Of a DNA stretch of 64,000 nucleotides, positions 50,601 through 56,788 are shown piece after piece. The position numbers and the translations under genes were made by a program. The notes below the pieces were generated by a model that saw only the letters and a program-made list of their open reading frames with translations, was not told the DNA's origin and made no database searches. How positions within the stretch are numbered: position 1 is the stretch's first letter; each line of letters opens with the position of its first letter. The stretch spans positions 9,882,002-9,946,001 of the forward strand of contig OX393570.1 in the NCBI GenBank assembly GCA_947652115.1, given 5' to 3'. The stretch is from Blastomussa wellsi (lineage: Eukaryota; Cnidaria; Anthozoa; Scleractinia; Plerogyridae).

Positions 50601-50878
50601 ATCTCCTTTTTGTGGTACAGAATACCCACTTACTTAATATTTTGAAATTATTTGGTTTCTTACAATTTGTTTTTTCGTTTATTCCACAGCCTTATATCAA
50701 TGTCCATGGTAAGCTGGTGAAACCCGACTCCCTAGACTTAGGCGTTGTTCAGAGACTGGATTCTCAAAAATTGTCGCAAAAGATGCCAAACCAAGACACG
50801 GAAATCTCTTCAAACCAGTGGAAGCCGCGAAGTTATGAATCCGAGGAAGATGTCGATTACGTAACGTATGTGGTCTGA
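31308..50878 (+). CDS. Gene 2: Ig-SEA type I receptor with long cytoplasmic tail
   Basis: Fifteen exons: 31308-31404, 37696-38082, 38619-38984, 39255-39521, 40093-40329, 42586-42689, 43422-43480, 43561-43745, 45847-45996, 46632-46662, 47638-47810, 48664-49068, 49543-49716, 49797-49888, 50690-50878. They sum to 2916 nt, an exact multiple of three with no internal stop: 971 residues. Order: signal peptide (1-32), V-like domains (about 33-161 and 162-283), I-set-like Ig domains (284-372, 373-451), SEA (about 452-560), transmembrane helix (about 587-610), and a 360-residue tail rich in Pro, Ser and Tyr. The tail holds YINV (a Grb2-type YxN site), YATP, YDLP and a C-terminus of YVTYVV. The chosen ATG has A at -3 and G at +4. 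The gene shares SEA-to-juxtamembrane exon phases with gene 1 and lacks the EGF exon. It is probably an adhesion or recognition receptor; its function is inferred. The weakest link is the signal-peptide exon, 6.3 kb upstream of the next exon. Confidence 0.83.
33009..33046. repeat. (CCGGAAT)n repeat
   Basis: Five tandem CCGGAAT units. An inverted cluster of ATTCCGG units is at 34185-34236, 1.2 kb away. Confidence 0.85.
33476..33595. repeat. Polypyrimidine tract
   Basis: About 120 nt almost wholly C and T (CCCCCTCTCTCCTTCCCTCC and similar). Low complexity in gene 2 intron 1. Confidence 0.85.
34185..34236. repeat. ATTCCGG cluster, inverted to 33.0 kb
   Basis: GGATTCCGGTTCGTATTCCG and following units. 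Outside it GTTTTAGGGTTTCC pairs with GGAAACCC and CCCTAAAAC near 32950-32985, so the two clusters may be ends of one element. Confidence 0.6.
35704..35964 (+). other. Unassigned ORF, 86 codons
   Basis: Polar frame (HPEEEVTDEQLLKFIPST, then Gln/Lys-rich) with its stop before the 36-kb element. No family is recognised and there is no clear splice context. Probably a remnant of a mobile-element protein. Confidence 0.2.
35960..36930. repeat. Direct repeats outside the 36-kb element
   Basis: GGACAAACAAACTTTAATC at about 35968 recurs diverged at 36080-36120 and as GGGACAAATAAACTTTATTC at 36899. They bracket the palindrome. Confidence 0.5.
36171..36862. mobile_element. Long terminal-inverted-repeat element, about 690 bp
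   Basis: Arms of about 220 bp (36171-36391 and 36640-36862) begin ACAGGTAGCCCAAG and end CTTGGGCTACCTGT. They match well throughout, including GATCTGTATGGGGAAAA and GTGGTCTTCGAGCCGA. The centre has CCAATCAGAGCGCGCGC. Confidence 0.88.
37696..38082 (+). CDS. Gene 2 exon 2: V-like domain 1
   Basis: 387-nt phase 1-1 exon. A V-like fold is suggested by VHLRWNYTL (B strand) and TTFQCKLS (F strand). The usual B-strand Cys is replaced, so only one of the pair remains. Several N-glycosylation sites are present. Confidence 0.78.
38619..38984 (+). CDS. Gene 2 exon 3: V-like domain 2
   Basis: 366-nt phase 1-1 exon. It has a V-like layout with ITLRWTYSYTL and SDSGRYKFQVES, aligned with domain 1. Both canonical Cys positions are occupied by other residues (Arg and Phe). 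The donor is gtaagt. Confidence 0.8.
39255..39521 (+). CDS. Gene 2 exon 4: I-set Ig domain
   Basis: 267-nt phase 1-1 exon. It encodes a canonical Ig domain: IQLYCKASGNPKPNITW, then ASGTYHCTAYNGIGNPVS. It is similar to gene 1 domain 5 (NGIGNPV in both). Confidence 0.87.
40093..40329 (+). CDS. Gene 2 exon 5: Ig domain
   Basis: 237-nt phase 1-1 exon: LSLHCQAEGNPHPTYTW, then DTVYTCKVANVLGNDSK. It has two extra cysteines between the strands (CESQRSVC). It resembles gene 1 domain 6 at the end (GNDSK). Confidence 0.85.
40681..40748 (-). mobile_element. tRNA-like sequence / SINE head
   Basis: Minus strand reads GTGGCTTCATAGCTCAGTTG then GTGGAGCATCGCAC. TAGCTCAGTTGG is a good A box. The B-box region is replaced by repeats of GAATACCG, so it is a tRNA-derived repeat and not a functional tRNA. 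Confidence 0.55.
41118..41157. repeat. Dispersed repeat W, copy 1
   Basis: CCATCTCATATCCAACGCGC ... GGAATAATTG is the inverted partner of 53563-53607. Confidence 0.6.
41583..41616. repeat. (TTA)n microsatellite
   Basis: About 11 TTA units in the gene 2 intron. Confidence 0.9.
41836..41990 (-). mobile_element. LINE 3' end with (TTG)n tail
   Basis: The minus strand ends AATAAAGC followed by (TTG)n at 41836-41853. Tail structure only; the upstream boundary is a guess. Confidence 0.4.
42586..42689 (+). CDS. Gene 2 exon 6: SEA domain, part 1
   Basis: 104-nt exon, phase 1 to 0, after CTCAACAG. It encodes GTVINVTLVITSESC and ends LPET before gtaagc. Position and phase match gene 1 exon 14177-14292. 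Confidence 0.75.
43422..43480 (+). CDS. Gene 2 exon 7: SEA domain, part 2
   Basis: 59-nt exon, phase 0 to 2, encoding IDKIFASESSYSSTSLLNV plus a split Arg. It lies between CTTTTAG and gtatac. The counterpart in gene 1 is 15156-15211. Confidence 0.72.
43561..43745 (+). CDS. Gene 2 exon 8: SEA domain, part 3
   Basis: 185-nt exon, phase 2 to 1. It begins RCGSIIVDLALQF with the G-S site of cleavable SEA domains, then has the second SEA helix and a Thr/Pro-rich linker (GTRPQTGTTAPTGSPV) toward the membrane. Confidence 0.83.
43793..43973. mobile_element. MITE, about 180 bp
   Basis: TATAGAGCGTTTTCA at the left and TGAAAAGGCTCTATA at the right form imperfect terminal inverted repeats. Repeated CCAACATGGCCGCCG / CCAATATGGTCGCCG lie inside. 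Confidence 0.7.
44204..44442. mobile_element. MITE family X, copy 2 (left arm shortened)
   Basis: It shares GGGGACACAT, TTCGCTGAAAT and CAATCAAATCATGTGTCCCC with the copy at 13.2 kb, in the same orientation. The outer left arm is missing. Confidence 0.7.
45178..45266. repeat. GGGGTCCAGAAG repeats and poly-G
   Basis: Five imperfect GGGGTCCAGAAG-type units followed by a run of G. Low complexity. Confidence 0.75.
45847..45996 (+). CDS. Gene 2 exon 9: transmembrane segment
   Basis: 150-nt phase 1-1 exon. It encodes an acidic linker, then a helix of about 24 residues (IIAVIAAIAGVILITIVVLL and on) stopped by KIRK. Topology is type I. Confidence 0.88.
46632..46662 (+). CDS. Gene 2 exon 10: juxtamembrane microexon
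   Basis: 31-nt exon, phase 1 to 2, encoding ADDIDMSPTS plus a split codon. Same length and phase as gene 1 21360-21390. The acceptor TTTAAAG is weak but the frame requires it. Confidence 0.65.
47039..47365. repeat. 78-bp tandem repeat, 4 copies
   Basis: Units start at 47039, 47117, 47195 and 47273 with an exact 78-bp period; a partial fifth starts at 47351. Copies 2-4 look identical; copy 1 differs at a few bases. Each has the stem TTTAAAGGAAACCTTTAA. Confidence 0.93.
47638..47810 (+). CDS. Gene 2 exon 11: cytoplasmic tail
   Basis: 173-nt exon, phase 2 to 1, with basic RRRYGFESVEDDPF and VNYGYAST. If the gtagga donor is not used, the frame continues for ten codons and stops at 47840-47842, giving a possible short-tailed form. 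Confidence 0.78.
47984..48441. mobile_element. hAT-like MITE with target duplication
   Basis: GGGGTGAATAGGT (47987-47999) and its inverse ACCTATTCACCCC (48426-48438) bound a GCGGATT-rich element. TCAAAGG flanks both sides (47977-47983 and 48442-48448). A 7-8 bp duplication suggests a hAT-type origin. Confidence 0.82.
48664..49068 (+). CDS. Gene 2 exon 12: cytoplasmic tail
   Basis: 405-nt phase 1-1 exon. A polar tail with SSYLVRGP, LPPHLEPPSFDEAML and VPYATPQKK. Read-through past the gtaata donor would end at 49131-49133 after GWGSFT. Confidence 0.82.
49543..49716 (+). CDS. Gene 2 exon 13: Pro-rich tail
   Basis: 174-nt phase 1-1 exon encoding PHPEDLHLDDPSIL and EEPPDLPPPIVMLP. The proline runs resemble SH3 or WW ligands. 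Donor gtaagt. Confidence 0.8.
49797..49888 (+). CDS. Gene 2 exon 14: tail
   Basis: 92-nt exon, phase 1 to 0, encoding YDLPDKNAPPDSD and GRRKQFK. CTATAG acceptor, gtacaa donor. Confidence 0.75.
50428..50516. repeat. (ATTGC)n microsatellite
   Basis: Imperfect GCATT / ATTGC units. A smaller cluster of the same motif is at 50288-50330. Confidence 0.85.
50690..50878 (+). CDS. Gene 2 terminal exon
   Basis: 189-nt last coding exon, phase 0, after TTCCACAG. It begins PYINVHGKL (pYxN type) and ends SYESEEDVDYVTYVV then TGA. The final YVV could be a class II PDZ ligand. Confidence 0.82.
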   Translation, partial: PYINVHGKLVKPDSLDLGVVQRLDSQKLSQKMPNQDTEISSNQWKPRSYESEEDVDYVTYVV

Positions 50879-51109
50879 CGAACAAGATGACACCGTTAGA
50901 GAAACCGAATGTTTCCGGACGATAGAAGAACGAAGATGAGATAATTATAAATTCCTTTCATTACAGGACAAAAACAGTTATATCCTACCAGCTCATGAAT
51001 TCTATTGTTTTATTTGGGTTCAGTACGGTTTTCGATTTTATGCTGATTAAGCACTGTGCCAACAGTAGCTTGCTTTGAGGAACAACGTCGGTGTTTCTAT
51101 AAAGGAAAA

Positions 51110-51360
51110 TCCTCGTACCAAGTGGCCCATACTGCTGCAGCTTATCCCGGTTTCTGTAGCATTAAGCGGCCAGGAATATTTCTACCATCTTGTGTTATTT
51201 CACCCGAACCTATTTATACACCTGGGTAGAGAGAGGCACTGTGAGAGTGAAGTGTTTTGTCCAAGAACACAACGCAGTGCCCCGGTCAGGCCTCGAACTT
51301 GAACCGTCCGATCCGGAGTCCAGCGCAACAATCATTAGGCCACGGCGCCACCTTAAGGAA
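51110..51360 (-). mobile_element. tRNA-derived SINE
   Basis: Minus strand: an A-box-like GGCGCCGTGGCCTAATGATT at its 5' end, then a B-box-like GGTTCAAGTTCGAGGCC (51289-51305). The rest is a non-tRNA body ending with the segment shared with 20283-20345. Confidence 0.7.
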
Positions 51361-52283
51361 AAATTATTATCCGAAGTACGGGTAAACGGATGTTCAACAT
51401 TGTTGAGGGTGCGAACTGATACATAGTAGAACATTACGGATCAATCATCCTCGCCCACCCCATCCCTAACCCAATTTTCTGCACTTAAGTCACAAGTCAC
51501 AGAGATACATGGCTAGGGGTGAGGTGGGTGGGGATTTTCCCAAGAACGACGTTTGATCCAAAATTACATTTTAGTGCTCTCTCGTTCGTCACCCGACGCA
51601 TTACCGAAGCACCAGAGACAAACAACTTAGGCAACAAGTAGGTGGGTTTATAAAAATGTCGCTAGGATCAGACAGGAAGTTATGTTTTAAACGTTTCTCT
51701 TTCACACTTTATATGACCACCTAAAGCCGCCTTATTTGCGCTCCGTTTACTACTGGGCGATGATAGAACAACAATATTTGGACGAATATGGCTGATATAG
51801 CCTTTCAGTGAGAACTCAACAAATACGTTTTACATATTTTTTCCCGGTAAATGTAGTGTACTAAAACGCTAACCTCAATTAGCATCCTGCGTGGACGCGA
51901 AGACGGATAACGAGCACATGGTTTCAATAGTCACGTGACCTTGTGCAAGCGTTAGAGGGGTGTACGCGTAATGGGAATTAGCGTAGATCAGTGAAAAGGC
52001 ATAAAAATCTTATTTGCAGGCAAATGTGTTATTTAGATTCAAAAACTGTATTTGATTGGTGCAAAAGAGCTATATTCAGAGTTAATATTTTGAATATTGG
52101 ATAAAATGTGTAATTAGATTTAATTATCAGTTCCAGAGCTTTAGCATTTTCGATGACATCTTCTCAAGGTGTTACTCAAAATAGCCCGTCTGCGTTGTAC
52201 TGGCGTTTGAGTGTCCGCTTGACATACTGAAGATTAACTTATTTTAGCGATATATCATTTTCAAATGTAAATATGTGTATATA

Positions 52284-52289
52284 AATAAA
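52284..52289 (+). promoter_or_regulatory. Candidate poly(A) signal, gene 2
   Basis: AATAAA about 1.4 kb past the gene 2 stop, followed by a GT-rich stretch (AGTTTGTGG). Confidence 0.35.
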
Positions 52290-52704
52290 GTTTGTGGAAA
52301 ACTGTGCCGTTTAGGCTGTGACCTCATTTGGTGGTTAAATTTTAAATGTCATGTAGGACATCTTTTTAGTACCCTGCAATTAATTCGGTCTGGGATTTAA
52401 ATCACCTGGAATATGGTAACTAGTTAAGGAGGCAGTTAACCCTAAATTAGTCCACAAACAACCACATTTATAATTGCTTGAGAAATGCCCCAAACTCAAC
52501 CAAACTTGGCATAGGCAAAGAATCCAAAGAGTGGCATTTAATTTGGTACTTTTGATGCCATGACAACCAAACGCTTCCATGGCAACCACAATAAACAAAA
52601 TCAAATCTAGAGACACTAAAAACACAGGGGCAGTTACCACCCAAAACGTTGTGGAAATTCTGATACGCGTGAATGAAATTAGACGAAAATGAATATCTAA
52701 TCGC

Positions 52705-52733
52705 GGTGTAACCGGTGTAGCCGGTGTAGCCGG
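52705..52733. repeat. Nine-bp tandem repeat (GTAGCCGGT)
   Basis: Three units of CGGTGTAGC type. Confidence 0.7.
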
Positions 52734-53562
52734 ACTTGGCACAAAACAACTGGCGGTTTAGTCTCCTACACAGTAAAAGTGTTGTTTGCTTTCCAATAAA
52801 CTTTCTATTTCAGTATATATATAGATGATTAGCTGTCGCATTAATTCTTAATAAGAAAGGAACAAACACATCTTAGCACAGCCTAGTACCCAAGCATTCA
52901 CTGCCCGCTTAACGAATTTTTGTGATGTTCCTAGGTCGTTCCGTGAACCTCGCGCTGTCTCAAGAAAGGAGAACGCCTGGGGACTAGGCTGATCGACATT
53001 GTGCGTGACGTCACGATTTCTTATAGTGTTAATCGTGTGCAAGGGAAGCCATGATGCCCAAACATACGAACTTACGATCCTCATAGCAAAAATTGGAAGT
53101 AAAATTATGAAAGTAAATACCAGGGGTTTATCCTTAAAAACTGCGAAAACTTCAACTAAGAAAACACACACTACAACAAACCAAATAAATTACAAAAGGG
53201 AATAAATAAAATATGCCAGGAGAAAATCATGGTACAGATCTAGAGTTATACACTCCCAGTCCAGACGAAAATTTATTTTTAGACGGGCCTTTGGAACGGA
53301 ATTCCATTCTCCGAGATATCAACATAAAGGAAAGAAACAACTTTTTTAAGCATATTTGAAATTGAGGCCAAGAATGACACTGAATCCCATATACCTGCTA
53401 TTATAAAAAACTAGCTATGGTATATTGCATTTCATGAGTTTTGATTGGTTGAGCGGCAATGGTATATGAGCTCATATACCATTGACTTACCAAAAAGGTT
53501 CGTGTACACGTAAAAGAATATATTTTTTGCAATGTTGAACAATATTTTTGGGGGTCTTTTTA

Positions 53563-53607
53563 ATAAAACAATTATTCCACTCGCGCTCGTTGGATATGAG
53601 ATGGTTA
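53563..53607. repeat. Dispersed repeat W, copy 2 (inverted)
   Basis: CAATTATTCCACTCGCGCTC ... ATGAGATGGTTATAG matches the reverse complement of 41118-41157. Confidence 0.6.
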
Positions 53608-53674
53608 TAGGTACACAGGAGGCTCGATCGTATGAGCTGTCCAATTCACACATCCTTACAATATTGTAACCCTC

Positions 53675-53724
53675 GATATAGCCAGAAGTACATAATTTTA
53701 GTAATTATGTACTTCTGATATAGC
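53675..53724. repeat. Hairpin between 8-bp direct repeats
   Basis: CAGAAGTACATAATT and AATTATGTACTTCTG form a perfect 15-bp stem. GATATAGC occurs on both sides (53675-53682 and 53717-53724). Confidence 0.7.
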
Positions 53725-54929
53725 ATGTGATGCCTTTCAAAATAAATTTATTTTTTTTATAAAAAAGCGAAGAAATCACTGCGCAGATTTTCGAAACGGG
53801 GTTCCACTAAATTCCGCTAAGAGGAAAAGGTGAATTTAGTTATTGCTCCCTTCCCACTGTGATCAGTCAGACTTTTTTATAACCCCGCTCCCCTTTAAAC
53901 ACCTATATAGTAAAAATAAGGAGCTTGCGCACGTTTAAGATTGTACAATAAAATTAAGTAAACAAGGCTTGTGTACGCAAGTGGCCTCAATGAAATTATG
54001 ATTTTGTCCTCACTGGCTCAAATTTGTATACATTTCGCTTTCTTTCGCGAACTAGTCGGGTTATCTACCCACAATTCTATTAGAGATGGACAAGAAAGGA
54101 ACGTCCTTTGCCTTTTTCAAAGATGGCGCTGTTAACTGTTAAGTGGGATAGCGCATGAAATTAAGTCCCAAAGTCAGGTATGTTGGATTTAAAGGCACTC
54201 GTCAAGAGCTCATCACTAGTGATGGGCTCCTGCACTTGTAGGTTTTTAAAGCATTTAAAAAATATGTCGCTATCTTTAAATCATTTACCTGAACTTCCAC
54301 GTGTTTTTGCTGTTGCGCATACACGATGTATTAAAAATGTGCAAGGGGTATTTTGATTTGCGATGTGCTGTTAATAATGGCGGCCATGTTTGATTGATTT
54401 GCTTCTAATGCCCACAAGAAAAAAAAAATAGCAAACTTATTTATATTTTGTGGCTCTACAGCGTCGAAAAAGACCAAAAGGCCTAGAAACAAATCCAAGG
54501 ATGATTTTCGTGGTGATGGACGATTAATAACGAACTTTTCCCATATATTCTTTTACATAATGTCACATAAATCACATACCACGTATGGGCGGCATGTGAT
54601 CACATTTGCTTCCAGAATACCATGCTACACGACCATGGTTCCCAGCGAACCTAACGCTCCATATAACCGTCACCAAATATCTCTTACACTGCATGAAAAC
54701 ACTACGATATTTTGGTATAACAGGTACCTTAAGCATTACGTTTTTTCCTCGAACGGCAAACCTCAAAATATCACGTGACCCACACGCTGCCGTCGTCGCT
54801 GCCGTTTGCGGTTCACGTTTCAACAGGCATTGACTTAAGAAGTTAGTGGCAGTTAATTTTTCCCTTGAGAGAGAGAAATTAAAAGATGACAATGGTAACA
54901 TTTCCATCAAAAAATTGATGTCTTATTGA

Positions 54930-55269
54930 AGGCAAATCCAGAATCTTATCTTGAATCGAGAAATTTGATTTTGAAGAGTGCAGTGGAAGGCTTGAGTGGT
55001 ACATGAACAATGCCTGTCAAAAAGTGATGGCCATTGATCACCTGCAAAGTGCATCTAAACACAACTTTATTAGTTCAATTATTTTTGTATTCAACCTGGT
55101 TATGTACTCAATTGCACGCAGCAAAATGGCGGTAGATGTTTATGGAAAACTTCATCGGGGGTGCCAGTATAAGGTCATGAAATCCTGGTTAAATGATTTA
55201 CATATGGATATCCCTACTATGCCAGAAGGAGACATTCTGACTGCTATGGATAATGATCAGGTTTGTTAA
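54930..55269 (+). pseudogene. Unassigned coding remnant
   Basis: Coding-like sequence in two frames: NPESYLESRNLILKSAVEGL, then after a shift VYGKLHRGCQYKVMKSWLND and MPEGDILTAMDNDQ before a gt. No firm family assignment; it has the look of a decayed transposon-borne exon. Confidence 0.3.
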
Positions 55270-55360
55270 AGAAGTGTACTAGGCAATAATCGTGCGCATA
55301 CAGATAACCATCTTGACAAGTGTGCGTTATGCAGAGGTCGGTACCAATGATGCAGCGGCA

Positions 55361-55480
55361 AAAACAACAACAACAATAATCTTTATTTGTACTTGCACCA
55401 AGGTAATGCAAATGCCAAAAATTATAATTTATGAATCCTACCACCTACATGTATGTGATTTTGAATATTTTTTGCAATTC
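55361..55480 (-). mobile_element. LINE 3' end with (TTG)n tail
   Basis: The minus strand has AATAAAG followed by TTATTGTTGTTGTTG. Same tail style as 41836. The body is not recognised. Confidence 0.4.
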
Positions 55481-56619
55481 TCTGTTAAAATTGTCCATTA
55501 CGGGAGCTATTTTAACCATTACCAAATGCCCAACTTGTTAGGACTCAAGAGTGACTGAAATGCTATTACCAGTGTCAATATACATAAAATAATGGTGGGC
55601 ATGGTGATCATGTTTTTTTGTTTACAAAAATTTAAATTTGTACAATTATGCAGTAGCTTAATTATACCTGCCAACTGCTTTTTAGTAATAGACTTAGATT
55701 TTTTTCTTCAATGTGTAGTTCCATAAAATGTCCAAACCTCCCCCACTAAAGGTACGTATTGACACCCCTTCACCCATCTGAAAATTCTAATGTGGTTTCT
55801 TTGGGCTTTCCCCAACTGAGAGAAGCATGGTAATTTTGCTCGCCGTTCCCACCTTCCATTTTTATTTCTTTTCCATTTTTAGCTTATAATAGAGTGCAGC
55901 ATGACACACTATTTGCAATACACCACTTTCAACAAACTACTTACAGTACATGATCACAGTACATGTATCTGTACAATAACTATTATCTTTTGCAATCGCA
56001 TTTAAGCTAACGAATTGAATCAAAACTCGACCAACAGGAAACTCTCCTGCTCCCGTTTTCATTCCCCTCGTTTCACTTGGTTGCTATTACGTACTATGTC
56101 ACGTGGTAGACACTACAAAACACTGAATGCATCTAGTCAGTTACATTCTCTAGAAAACTATAATTGATAATGGCTGCAGCCGCACCGTCGAAAAATTGTG
56201 AGAACATTGTTATTCTGACCTCCTTTCTCCTTTTCCCCCTTCCCCTCCCAAAAAACCTGGTATTTACGATATCAATTAAAAATAGCACTTGTTGAAGTTT
56301 TTGACGACGGCCTTGTTTTAAGAAAGAGCGAAAGTCCGCTCAAGAACACCCTAGAATTATTTTTCGCTTATTCTTTGAAGCGTGGTTTAGAATACCTTTA
56401 GTTGTAAGTTCTCTTGAAAATGATCAGATTATTTCGAAAACACCAACGTTATACTCAAGGAGATAAAACTTAAATGACATATTGTATTGCCACTACCAAA
56501 ACATAAACACAAGAACAAAATGGTACAAAAATTCGGCGAAACAGGAAGACGACTACGAGATCATTGTTCTTTTAAACCTGTTTCCAAAACCATAGTGTTT
56601 TCCTATTAAATCGGGAAAG

Positions 56620-56625
56620 TTTATT
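56620..56625 (-). promoter_or_regulatory. Candidate poly(A) signal, gene 3
   Basis: AATAAA on the minus strand about 100 nt past the gene 3 stop, a usual distance. Confidence 0.5.
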
Positions 56626-56722
56626 TGTTTCTTATTACAAACTACATCAGGTCTAAAGTCATATATACGTTCTGGGTTCGGAGTCAATCTTTCTAACTTT
56701 GAAGTACGCCCTTTGTTTGTCT

Positions 56723-56788
56723 CTACACGACCAAATCTTCAACGTTTGCGTACAGCTGCTTGTCGTATATTTTCATGTTGATCAGCCT
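56723..56788 (-). CDS. Gene 3 terminal exon
   Basis: 66-nt exon, phase 0, [20 protein letters not shown] then V and TAG. YANV fits the Grb2 SH2 consensus YxN. The acceptor is CTCCACAG. Confidence 0.85.
   Translation of the reverse strand, partial: RLINMKIYDKQLYANVEDLVV

Larger units (their letters stand above)
50879..52289 (+). other. Gene 2 3' untranslated region (putative)
   Basis: No coding content after the stop. The first AATAAA is at 52284-52289. A tRNA-derived SINE at about 51110-51360 is embedded in reverse orientation, so the UTR limits are uncertain. Confidence 0.35.
52290..56619. other. Intergenic region between convergent genes 2 and 3
   Basis: Low-complexity repeats, a small hairpin, a coding remnant at 54.9-55.3 kb and a LINE tail. 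No intact gene was recognised. Confidence 0.5.
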
